From JAFEBO01 sp044221315 (lineage in GTDB: Bacteria; Planctomycetota; Phycisphaerae; Phycisphaerales; UBA1924), in assembly GCA_044221315.1 (NCBI GenBank), contig JBGAPK010000004.1, forward strand, positions 139,594-203,593: DNA of 64,000 nucleotides, in the 5' to 3' direction. The notes under the pieces were generated by a model. The model was given only the letters and a program-made list of their open reading frames with translations, made no database searches and was not told where the DNA came from. Made by a program: the position numbers and the translations under genes. Positions 26,001 to 33,769 of the stretch are shown here, one piece after another (within the stretch, counting starts at the first letter, position 1; each line of letters begins with the position of its first letter).

Positions 26001-28082
26001 TCAGTCCGTCGGATTACGCATGAGCTTCTTCAGGAATGGCGTGAGCAACAGAATGACCACGCCGGCGCCGATGCTGGTGACGACGAAGAGCATGAAGAAG
26101 TCCGCCTGGCCGCCGAACTTCCAGGGCAGACTGATCTTTCCCTTTTCGATGTCTTCTACTTGAGCCGCGATGAGTCCGCCTCCGAGGTTCGCGATAAAGC
26201 TCGAGATAAACCAGATTCCCATCAGGAGGGAGACGAACTGGACCGGCGCCGCCTTGGTGACATACGACAGGCCGGTGGGCGAGAGACAGAGTTCTCCCAC
26301 GGTGTGCCAGAAGTACATCACCAGCACGAAAACCATGCTCGCCTTCGCGGCATTCCCGACCGTCAAACGCCCGGCCCAAACCATGAACACGAAACCGAGC
26401 CCGAGGAAGATCAATCCAAGGGCAATCTTGACGGGTTGACTTGGATTGAGTTTCCGCTTGCCGAGCTGCGTCCAGATGACGGCGAACAGCGGGGCGAGGA
26501 TGAAGATAAGACCGGCATTAACGGATTGGAACCAAGTTGCCGGTACCTCCCATCCGAGCAGATGGCGGTCGGTATTCTGCTCCGTGAAAACATTGACACT
26601 CGAGCCGGCTTGTTCGAACGCCAGCCAGAAGAACGCGTTGAAGAACATGAATACGAAGATGGTGACGACGGGTCCACGATCCTCCGGCTTGTTCTTTGCG
26701 ATGAATATCACGCTCCATCCCAGAATGGCACCCGCTAGCACGACGGGGACCACGATGCGGAGCGATGCGCTTGCCTGAATGAAGCCCATCAGCTTCGCGA
26801 GTTGTCCAAGCATCCCGGCGTGATAGAGCGCACCAAATGCTGCCGCGGCGAAAACCGAGACGAAGAAGAATGCGACGGATGTCATGTTGGCATTCGTTCG
26901 GGGAGCTTCTCCGATTCCCTTCAGGAAGTAAGGCCTGCCGACCAGGTACAGAAGCAATCCGAAGATCATTCCGACGGCGGCGGCCGCAAATCCCCAGTGC
27001 CAGCCGACTTTCTCGCCGAGCGTGCCGCACACAAAGGCACAAATGAAGGCACCGAGATTGATCCCCATGTAGAAAATCGTGAATGCACCGTCACGGCGAG
27101 GATCTCCCGGCCCGTACAGCTGCCCCACCATGACCGAAACGGTTGGCTTGAAGTGACCGGTCCCCAGCACGATGACGGCAAGACCGGCGATGAACAGACT
27201 CATGCCGGCGGCGTTGTGGGCGAGTTCGCCCACCCCGGACAAGCCAAGCACAATGTGGCCGAGAGAAATCAGCAGGCCGCCGATCACCATCGAGCGATGA
27301 GTCCCGATGAGCTTGTCGGCGATGATGCCACCGAGAATCGGGAAGAGATACGCCAAGCCGGTGTACCAGCCGTACAGCGTGCTTGCCGCGCTCGTGGTCC
27401 AGAATCGACCGGACGACACCGAATTAATGCCGATCGCTGCAACGAACGGCTGCTCTCCGGCTTCCAACTTGCTGTCGGGCTTCAGGTCAACCACGATGCT
27501 CGCGGGACGGTCGTTGACGGTGAAATACGGGCGCATCTCCGACGAGGTGCGCACGATTCCAACCCGGATCTTAATCGGCTTGTCGGTGGGATTGGATATC
27601 TGGAACGCGGTGTTCTTGAGGTCAAAGGAGCCTCCCGGCTTGCCGCTCAGCACCACCGGGGCGTTGGCGTCCACCGAGTCGGGAACCCAGATTTCACTTT
27701 CGGGGTTCTTGGGGTCCTTCGCTCGGATCACACGACGAACAGAGAAAGGCGGCTTGCCCCCGGTTGTCTTCACTTCCGTTGGCGGCCTTGGCGCTTGATC
27801 GACGGCAATCTGGAATTCCTGCGAGCGCGACGGCCCATCACTCTCTGTGATCACCCCTTTCGAGTCGACCTCGTTGATCTCGGTGATCTCAAACTGGTTT
27901 GTGTACACACCCGTTCCGAGATCCCGGGCCGAAAAGACGGCGATCAAATACAGCACCAGCAGCCCGCGCATCCCGTAGTAGCTAAACCTTTCCCACATCT
28001 CCACTGCGAAGAGCAGGAAGAGACCGACGGGATGGCCGAGGAGCGTGGCCTGGGATCGAACGGGGGCGGCGGGTTGGTTCAT
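26001..28082 (-). CDS. POT/PTR family proton-dependent peptide transporter with large extra domain
   Basis: A 693-aa transporter. Family signatures include FAVEMWERFSYYGMRGLLVL in helix 1, LYGWYTGLAYLFPILGG in helix 2, and FYMGINLGAFICAFVCGTLG around helix 5. Between helices 1 and 2 (about residues 50-215) sits a soluble, beta-rich-looking segment of about 165 residues that ordinary 450-500-aa POT proteins lack; topology places it outside the cytoplasm. It would import di- and tripeptides with protons. The EMWERF motif of helix 1, key for proton coupling, is intact. A single gene on the minus strand. Confidence 0.9.
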   Translation of the reverse strand: MNQPAAPVRSQATLLGHPVGLFLLFAVEMWERFSYYGMRGLLVLYLIAVFSARDLGTGVYTNQFEITEINEVDSKGVITESDGPSRSQEFQIAVDQAPRPPTEVKTTGGKPPFSVRRVIRAKDPKNPESEIWVPDSVDANAPVVLSGKPGGSFDLKNTAFQISNPTDKPIKIRVGIVRTSSEMRPYFTVNDRPASIVVDLKPDSKLEAGEQPFVAAIGINSVSSGRFWTTSAASTLYGWYTGLAYLFPILGGIIADKLIGTHRSMVIGGLLISLGHIVLGLSGVGELAHNAAGMSLFIAGLAVIVLGTGHFKPTVSVMVGQLYGPGDPRRDGAFTIFYMGINLGAFICAFVCGTLGEKVGWHWGFAAAAVGMIFGLLLYLVGRPYFLKGIGEAPRTNANMTSVAFFFVSVFAAAAFGALYHAGMLGQLAKLMGFIQASASLRIVVPVVLAGAILGWSVIFIAKNKPEDRGPVVTIFVFMFFNAFFWLAFEQAGSSVNVFTEQNTDRHLLGWEVPATWFQSVNAGLIFILAPLFAVIWTQLGKRKLNPSQPVKIALGLIFLGLGFVFMVWAGRLTVGNAAKASMVFVLVMYFWHTVGELCLSPTGLSYVTKAAPVQFVSLLMGIWFISSFIANLGGGLIAAQVEDIEKGKISLPWKFGGQADFFMLFVVTSIGAGVVILLLTPFLKKLMRNPTD

Positions 28083-28141
28083 ACAGGAGGAAATGTAGCA
28101 AATCGTCCCCGGACAATCGCCGCCCCGGCGTCGACCGGTGG

Positions 28142-28600
28142 TCAGTTGACCAGCTCACCCTGGCTGAGATCGACCCGGTTCATCACGTTTCCCATCACGA
28201 TTCTGGCCGAGGCGCCGTCAAGCCGGCCGCGATATCGGACACTGGCTCCCGGGGCGAGTGTGTGCGGGGCTTTCATGAGCACCACGACGGAATACGCCGA
28301 CAGCCCGCTGCCGTACTCAAAGGTCACCGTCTGGCCTTCGACGGACGTCACCTGCCCGGTCCAGCCGGAGGAGGAGACCATGCACCCGACGAGCGTCTGG
28401 AACTCGGAACGCAGCTCTTCCTTGCGGCTGCTCACCATGCCGATGAGTTCCGGCGCGGAGATCAACTCGGGAATCTCGCAATCCGAGACCGGCGCCGGAC
28501 TCGAAGGAGTTGGCGACGCCTTCATCTTCATGCCTTGCGCGATTCCCCCGGCAACGACGACGACAAGTCCTATCGCAATGACGATTCCGATCGGCTTCAT
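28142..28600 (-). CDS. Small membrane-anchored protein, unknown function
   Basis: A 152-aa protein with one N-terminal helix (PIGIVIAIGLVVVVAGGIAQ) and a short Pro/Ser linker. The C-terminal domain contains GWTGQVTSVEGQTVTFEYGS and a later VRYRGRLDGASARIVMGN, which resemble the strands of a small OB-like barrel. Two cysteines (SDCEIP and LVGCMV) could pair if it faces the periplasm. I do not recognise a named family. GGAGG seven bases upstream fixes ATG 28600 rather than the more distal GTG/ATG options. The gene lies between the POT transporter and a PEP-CTERM gene on the same strand. Confidence 0.7.
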   Translation of the reverse strand: MKPIGIVIAIGLVVVVAGGIAQGMKMKASPTPSSPAPVSDCEIPELISAPELIGMVSSRKEELRSEFQTLVGCMVSSSGWTGQVTSVEGQTVTFEYGSGLSAYSVVVLMKAPHTLAPGASVRYRGRLDGASARIVMGNVMNRVDLSQGELVN

Positions 28601-28685
28601 GCGCGAACCTCCACGCGATGAAAATAACGAATACGCAGCCGCCCCGCAAGGCCCCGAAGCCAACGGCGGGATGTGCAAACGGAAC

Positions 28686-28714
28686 GAGCCCGGCGCTGGG
28701 GATGCGCCGGGCTC
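28686..28714 (-). terminator. GC-rich hairpin after the second PEP-CTERM gene
   Basis: A perfect 11-bp stem (GAGCCCGGCGC / GCGCCGGGCTC) with a 7-base loop lies 32 bp beyond the stop at 28746 on the minus strand. The following bases are only mildly T-rich, so it is a probable but not classical terminator. Confidence 0.6.
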
Positions 28715-28745
28715 GCGAAGGGTTTGGATTCAGGGATTGCGGAGA

Positions 28746-29414
28746 TCAGGACCGGCGCCGGCGGGCGAAGCAGAGACCGCCGAGGCCGGCCAGGGCGAGC
28801 GAGCCGGGAGCGGGGACCCGCATGCTGAAGACCAGCATCTCGCCGTCGCCCGAGCCGCCGCGGAGCGGGTCGGCGTCGCCGGGAGCGCTGTACCACATCC
28901 ACTTGGCCGCTGTCGTGATGCCGGGAACGGTGCCCCACGGGTCGGTTCCGTTGGCTTCGCCGACAAACGGGATTTCCCACAGGTTGAACGCATCCGCGTT
29001 GGCCACGTGCGCCGCCATCTCAATGAGGTCGGGGTGCTGGTCGCCGTCGCCACGATTGATGTTGGTGTGATAGACGAGCCAGGCCGGGTCGCCCGAGTGA
29101 AGCGAGTTGTTGAACTGGTCGTAGACCTGGGCGAGGACACCCTGCGCCACCGAATCATCCGACCACGCGGCGATGTAAACGCGATCGCCGGCGTTGAACT
29201 GGTAGGTCTCGGGAAGCGACCAGTTGTAGGTGCCGGGATTGCCGCCCGAGCCGAGTTCGTTGCCGCCGTGGAAGGTAAACGTCGTGCCGACGCTGGAATA
29301 AAGGGCGTAGTGATTGTCGGCGGTGATGCTCATGAAGAGCGTCTCGGCATTGGCCGAGGACGCGACGCCGACGCAGGTGAGCAGGGCCGCAATTCCGAGC
29401 TGGGTCATCTTCAT
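28746..29414 (-). CDS. Secreted protein with PEP-CTERM-like sorting tail
   Basis: A 222-aa exported protein of unknown function. The signal peptide is MKMTQLGIAALLTCVGVASS to about residue 23. The mature part is acidic and aromatic, beta-like. The C-terminus ends PAPGSLALAGLGGLCFARRR plus RS, the same Pro motif, hydrophobic helix and Arg cluster as the protein at 7666-8394. The two tails can be aligned almost residue for residue, while the bodies differ. GGAGAACGAGAG precedes the start. Surface or extracellular location after processing is inferred. Confidence 0.85.
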   Translation of the reverse strand: MKMTQLGIAALLTCVGVASSANAETLFMSITADNHYALYSSVGTTFTFHGGNELGSGGNPGTYNWSLPETYQFNAGDRVYIAAWSDDSVAQGVLAQVYDQFNNSLHSGDPAWLVYHTNINRGDGDQHPDLIEMAAHVANADAFNLWEIPFVGEANGTDPWGTVPGITTAAKWMWYSAPGDADPLRGGSGDGEMLVFSMRVPAPGSLALAGLGGLCFARRRRS

Positions 29415-29602
29415 CTCTCGTTCTCCTCTTTGCGTTCAGACAGGCTGTTGAACGTAAAGCATGCCCGCGCTGGCGGGTCGCGGCCTTCAAAGCAACGCGT
29501 TGCGCGATTGGGCGGCGATGCGATGGCGGTACAGACTGCTCACCCGGCACGGACCGCGCCTTATCGGGACCGGGGAATTCGAGAGACGGCCCGATCGGAG
29601 AC

Positions 29603-30805
29603 TTACCGGGCGGGAGCCGGAGTGTGCGGCACGGGCGACGAAGAGAAAAGCCCGGACTTGACGCCCGCGAGCGCCAGCAGCAATTCGCGCCGGCTCCACT
29701 TCATGCGGCACGCAAGCGGCAGGGCAATATCGCGGATCGGCGCCAGCCAGAAGTAGTCCGATTGAAACCACGGTGTCAGGGCGCGTGACACTCGTGAGTA
29801 GTAGCCGACCTGGCTTGCTCTCTCTCGGCTGAAGTGCTTCAGGGCCGACCCGAGCGGTTCGCCCGACGCGAGTGCGCCCGCCAGCAGCGAGGCGTCGAGC
29901 AGTCCGAGATTCGCGCCCTGGCCGAGTTGGGGGCTCATCGCGTGCGCGGCGTCTCCGATCCACACGGCACGCCCGCGATGCATCGGCTTGAGCACCAGGT
30001 CGAAGTACGGGGCGTAGATCAATTGGTCGAGCGAATCGATCTGCGCAAGAAGCGGATCTGCGATCGGCGTCAGTGCACGCACGGCGCTCTTCCACGCCTC
30101 CAATTCCCCGGCACGAACGGCGGCTACCCGGTCCGCCCGAACGCTCCAGAACATGCTGACGAGTTCGGGTCCCTCGCGGTCTTTGAGACGGCCCGAAGGC
30201 AGGAAGCCGACCATGCGGCGCGTGTCGGCATAGACCTGGCGAAGCACGTGGGGATCGAGCGAGGAAGGCAACTCGCCGACGAACCAGAGCGCACCCCACG
30301 GGTAGGGCCTGGCGGCAACTCCGGGACGAAGACGTGACCGTGCTCCGTCCGCGAGCACGGCAAGATCAAAGCCCCCGAGACGTGCCCCGCGCTCGGTCAC
30401 GAGCACGACACCCTCCGACTCCGCCATGCCGGCGATGTCGGTACCCGCCGTGATGGTTGCGCCGGAGTCCAGTGCGGCGGCGAGAAGCGCCTCGAAGAGC
30501 ATGCCCCGATGCACACCGAGGCCAAACCCGCCCCCGGAAAGGTCGGCGTACTTCGCGTCGAGCACAAGACGATTCGAAGCGGTCCGTCCTTCGAGGCGAG
30601 TGATTACGCTGCCGCAGGACAGGACGCGTTCGAGCACGCCGATCTGACCGAGCACGGCCATGCCGCTCGGCTGAAGGAGCAGCCCGGCGCCGGGGTTTCC
30701 GAGAGTGGGCAAACGCTCGAAGATCTCGCACCGGTGACCAGACTTGCACAAGAGTGCCGCGGCGGCAAGCCCTGCAATCCCCGCTCCCACGATCGCGATC
30801 TGCAA
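29603..30805 (-). CDS. FAD-dependent monooxygenase (UbiH/salicylate hydroxylase type)
   Basis: A 400-aa flavoprotein of the PHBH-like group. The N-terminal dinucleotide fold IAIVGAGIAGLAAAALL, the DG motif in LAVLADGARSRLR, and the FAD-ribityl motif GDAAHAMSPQLGQGANLG are all present. Such enzymes hydroxylate aromatic or similar substrates with NAD(P)H and O2; the substrate is not deducible. The start is a TTG at 30805 (residues MQIAIVGAG), preceded by GGAG nine bases upstream, because no ATG precedes the nucleotide-binding strand. It is divergent from ndk with 74 bp between starts. Confidence 0.88.
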   Translation of the reverse strand: MQIAIVGAGIAGLAAAALLCKSGHRCEIFERLPTLGNPGAGLLLQPSGMAVLGQIGVLERVLSCGSVITRLEGRTASNRLVLDAKYADLSGGGFGLGVHRGMLFEALLAAALDSGATITAGTDIAGMAESEGVVLVTERGARLGGFDLAVLADGARSRLRPGVAARPYPWGALWFVGELPSSLDPHVLRQVYADTRRMVGFLPSGRLKDREGPELVSMFWSVRADRVAAVRAGELEAWKSAVRALTPIADPLLAQIDSLDQLIYAPYFDLVLKPMHRGRAVWIGDAAHAMSPQLGQGANLGLLDASLLAGALASGEPLGSALKHFSRERASQVGYYSRVSRALTPWFQSDYFWLAPIRDIALPLACRMKWSRRELLLALAGVKSGLFSSSPVPHTPAPAR

Positions 30806-30879
30806 TTCAGACTTCTCCGGGAAGGCGAACCTGCCGCTCTTACGGCTACTATTGGCCCCAAATTACCGAGGAGTATTCG

Positions 30880-31350
30880 ATGGAAACCACGCTCATTATC
30901 TTCAAGCCCGACGCCGTCCAGCGCGGACTGACCGGTCGCATCCTGAGCCGCTTCGAGGACAAGGGGCTTCAGGTCGTCGGCCTCAAGCTCATGCAGATCA
31001 GCCAGCAGCTCGCGGCGACCCACTACGAGGCGCACAAGACCAAGCCGTTCTACACCGGCCTGGTTCGTTTCATGACCAGCTCGCCGGTCGTCGTTCTGGC
31101 CGTCCGCGGCAATGGAGCGATCGGCATCGCCCGCAACATGATGGGCGCGACCTTCGGAAGCAAGGCGAACCCGGGGACCATCCGCGGCGATTTCGGCGTC
31201 AGCAACTCGTTCAATCTCATTCACGGCTCGGACAGCCCGGAAGCCGCGGAGCGCGAACTCAAGCTTTTCTTCCAGCCGGGCGAAGTCCTCAACTGGAACC
31301 GGGCGCAGGAAGCCTGGGTCTACGACATGTCCGGCGGCAAGGCCGAGTGA
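30880..31350 (+). CDS. ndk: Nucleoside diphosphate kinase
   Basis: A 156-aa cytoplasmic enzyme transferring the terminal phosphate between nucleoside tri- and diphosphates through a phospho-His intermediate. TLIIFKPDAVQRGLTGRIL opens the ferredoxin-like fold, and the active-site His lies in NLIHGSDSPEAA. The length and order are standard. GAGGAG six bases before ATG 30880 sets the start. It ends at a hairpin shared with the converging csrA gene. Confidence 0.97.
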   Translation: METTLIIFKPDAVQRGLTGRILSRFEDKGLQVVGLKLMQISQQLAATHYEAHKTKPFYTGLVRFMTSSPVVVLAVRGNGAIGIARNMMGATFGSKANPGTIRGDFGVSNSFNLIHGSDSPEAAERELKLFFQPGEVLNWNRAQEAWVYDMSGGKAE

Positions 31351-31373
31351 CAATCGACGGATCGCGAAAGAAG

Positions 31374-31403
31374 AAGGGAGACCTCGCGGTCTCCCTTTGT
31401 CGT
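31374..31403. terminator. Bidirectional terminator between ndk and csrA
   Basis: A perfect 10-bp stem (AAGGGAGACC / GGTCTCCCTT) with a TCGC loop, followed by TGTCGTTTT on the plus strand and a pyrimidine run on the minus strand. It separates two converging genes. Confidence 0.82.
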
Positions 31404-31422
31404 TTTGGACTGAGTCGGCCGA

Positions 31423-31641
31423 TCAGGCGCCTGCCGCGGGACGAATGGTCCCGACGACCGAGGGTTCCTGGGTAGCGATCTGCTCGGCGATCTCGCGCCG
31501 ATGAATTTCGACCTCGCGCGGGAAGTCGAAGGCGACGCGAACGCGTTCGCCTTTGATTGAGGCGATGCGCACCACGCCGAGCGGATTGCGCGGATCACCG
31601 ATCACGATTTCCTCACCCTCACGGCGCGTAATGACCAGCAT
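31423..31641 (-). CDS. csrA: Carbon storage regulator CsrA
   Basis: A 72-aa RNA-binding regulator. MLVITRREGEEIVIGD, VVRIASIKGERVRVAFDFP and REVEIHRREIAEQI cover the whole CsrA fold, including the basic strand-1 surface and the VAFDFP/EVEIHR edge that contacts GGA motifs. It would repress or stabilise target mRNAs by binding their leaders. AGGGAG eight bases upstream sets ATG 31641; the open frame continues upstream with unrelated sequence. It converges on ndk through a shared terminator. Confidence 0.95.
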   Translation of the reverse strand: MLVITRREGEEIVIGDPRNPLGVVRIASIKGERVRVAFDFPREVEIHRREIAEQIATQEPSVVGTIRPAAGA

Positions 31642-31838
31642 TCGACCACTCCCTGGCCTCGGCGGTCCGACTTGGGAACGCCAACTCCACCAAACGCGAT
31701 GGCCTCCACCGTGAGGCCGTTCGATCCACCGGAGCAATGGTATACCAGAAAGAGGCTGCTTCCGAAAGCGCCTTCCCAAGGAATTCCGAGTCTTGTCCGA
31801 CTTCCAAGCGGCTTCCCGGACGGGATTTACGCCAACTC

Positions 31839-32102
31839 TCAGTCATGCGCGAGGGCCCGGACCGCCTGCACCTCTGGAACATGGGCCTTGAGGTTGCGTT
31901 CGATGCCCATCTGAAGGGTCATCCGGCTGGACGGGCAACCCACGCATGCCCCGTGGAGCCGCACTTCGACCGTTCCGTCCGGGGTGATATCAACGAACTC
32001 GACGTCTCCGCCGTCGGACTGCACCGCTGGTCTGATAAGGCTGATCACCTTTGCCACTCTGTCGCGGACGGAGCCGGGATTGGCGACGGGGCTGTTGCTC
32101 AC
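31839..32102 (-). CDS. NifU-type Fe-S scaffold domain protein
   Basis: An 87-aa protein equivalent to the C-terminal domain of NifU (Nfu). VAKVISLIRPAVQSDGGDVE opens the domain, and GACVGCPSS carries the CxxC pair that binds a [4Fe-4S] cluster between two subunits. It would deliver clusters to target proteins in the cytoplasm. GTG 32102 is preferred because it gives the usual length of the family; ATG 32174 would add 24 residues unlike the family and would overlap the divergent gene start. Confidence 0.9.
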   Translation of the reverse strand: MSNSPVANPGSVRDRVAKVISLIRPAVQSDGGDVEFVDITPDGTVEVRLHGACVGCPSSRMTLQMGIERNLKAHVPEVQAVRALAHD

Positions 32103-32172
32103 CGGAAAAGTGTAGGTAGGTCCGGGGCCGGTGTGAATATGCAGGCGCGGGCAAAACCGTAAACTCTGCTCC

Positions 32173-33723
32173 ATGAACGCGGTCATTTGTCACTTTGCGT
32201 CCCGCTTCCTCGCTGTGCTGTTCGTCGGGCTCCTCGCCGTCACGGGGTGCAGTTCTTCATCCGCCCAGAGGATCCAGCGCGAGCCGCTCACGGTTCTGCG
32301 GGATCCGCAGCGCCCGCTGACCGAGCGAGAGTCGGCGATTGACAGCGCGTGGCGGCAGGCTCAGAAATCGCCGGCCGACAAGGCGCGGGTGCGCGGAGCG
32401 TTCAAGGACATGATCTGGTCCGCCCAGGTCCCGACGGCGATGCGCAAGCGCATGTACGACTACCTCGCGAACGACTCGGATCCGGCGGGCGTTGAAGACA
32501 CCCGCGCGATGACGCGGCTCATGCTTCCGCGCGAGCCCAGCCGCGAGATGGTGCTTGTGCTGTGCCAGACCGCGGCGGCCAAGCAATGGACCGACTGCAT
32601 CCCGGCGTTGATCCGCAGTTACTCCCGCAGCGTGCCGCTGGTGAAGAACGAGGACAGGGCGGAACGGATCGCGCTGGTCCGGCTCAGCGGCGACCGGCCG
32701 CTCGTCGAGACTGTCTTCGCGGTCTTCCTCAATCCTCCGGAAGAAGACCCGGATTCGCCGGCCGATTTTCGGGCGCGGACCCGGGCGGATGCGTACGAAG
32801 TGCTCGGCAAGCTCGACGTCACCGGCGAGTACCGCCGGAGATTGCTGGAAGATCCGTCCCTGGCGAGCAGCAAGGACGACATCGTCGGTCTGCTCCGGCG
32901 CACAGTGGCGGAGCTCAAAGTGATCCCGGTGACCGGCGAGGAACTGCGCTGGCTGGAGCGGTTGGCCGATCCAAAGAACGCCCGCAACCTTGCGTGGTGG
33001 ACCCAGTGCCAGGCGATCGTTGCGCAGCTTCCGCCCGAGAAGCTCGAGGGCCTGCACCTCAGGCATATCGAGGCGGTGCGGATCGCCTCGGTTTACCAGC
33101 CGGACCTGCTTGCCAAGAGCCGTTCGGAGTTTTTGCAGGAACTGACGGCGCTCGTGGAATCCCGAAAGACCGTGCAGAGGTCCAATGAAGCGCAGGGCAT
33201 TGTGAGGGCGGCGAAAGAACAACTGCCGTTCCACGAGCCGAAACTGGCGTGGGCGGATTTCCTGACGATCTTCCTTCTTGACCGCGGAATCCACCAGCGG
33301 GAATTCCTGGAGCGTCTGTACATCTACGCCGGGCTGGACAAAGACGATCCGACCACCGAGTACGGCGGACTGCTTCTGACGCTGCACAACGTCGGAGACG
33401 GCACGGCCCCCACCGACACACCCGGCAGGATCGTGGCATGGCTCTTTCCGCCCAGGCCGGGTCAGCGGATGAATGATCAGGAGTTCATCGCGCCCGAGGA
33501 GATGATCCTCTCCGGCGACCGGGCCCTGGCCCATTTTCACTTTCACGTCAATCGGGCGAGGAACTCGGAAGTCGCCGGTCCGTCCAGCGCAGACCTGGAC
33601 TACGCGACCCGCTCCGGACGCTCCTGCGTTGTCTTCACAAGCGTGTCTTCCGATGAACTGGATGTGGACTATTACCAGCCGGACGGCGTGGTGATCGACC
33701 TGGGCTGCGTGGCGAAGAAGTGA
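32173..33723 (+). CDS. Lipoprotein of unknown function
   Basis: A 516-aa protein with a signal peptide and lipobox (FLAVLFVGLLAVTGCSSSSA), so Cys near residue 26 is the likely lipidation site. The rest is soluble and largely helical in its first two thirds, with Arg/Glu/Leu-rich stretches reminiscent of HEAT-like helical repeats, and a C-terminal part richer in beta-like sequence (RALAHFHFHVNRARNSE, DLDYATRSGRSCVVFTS). I recognise no enzyme motif or named family. It starts 70 bp from the divergent NifU-like gene and ends 46 bp before hrpA, same strand. Confidence 0.75.
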   Translation: MNAVICHFASRFLAVLFVGLLAVTGCSSSSAQRIQREPLTVLRDPQRPLTERESAIDSAWRQAQKSPADKARVRGAFKDMIWSAQVPTAMRKRMYDYLANDSDPAGVEDTRAMTRLMLPREPSREMVLVLCQTAAAKQWTDCIPALIRSYSRSVPLVKNEDRAERIALVRLSGDRPLVETVFAVFLNPPEEDPDSPADFRARTRADAYEVLGKLDVTGEYRRRLLEDPSLASSKDDIVGLLRRTVAELKVIPVTGEELRWLERLADPKNARNLAWWTQCQAIVAQLPPEKLEGLHLRHIEAVRIASVYQPDLLAKSRSEFLQELTALVESRKTVQRSNEAQGIVRAAKEQLPFHEPKLAWADFLTIFLLDRGIHQREFLERLYIYAGLDKDDPTTEYGGLLLTLHNVGDGTAPTDTPGRIVAWLFPPRPGQRMNDQEFIAPEEMILSGDRALAHFHFHVNRARNSEVAGPSSADLDYATRSGRSCVVFTSVSSDELDVDYYQPDGVVIDLGCVAKK

Positions 33724-33769
33724 TCCGGCGAGCACGCGGGCGTGCAACGATCCAGCCCTGCCGCACGCC

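Noticed and set aside
22188..26738. A 1,516-codon open frame on the plus strand
   Set aside because: It runs antisense through top6B, the M48 protease and the aquaporin, all of which have clear catalytic or channel motifs. Long antisense frames are expected from the strong third-position GC bias here.
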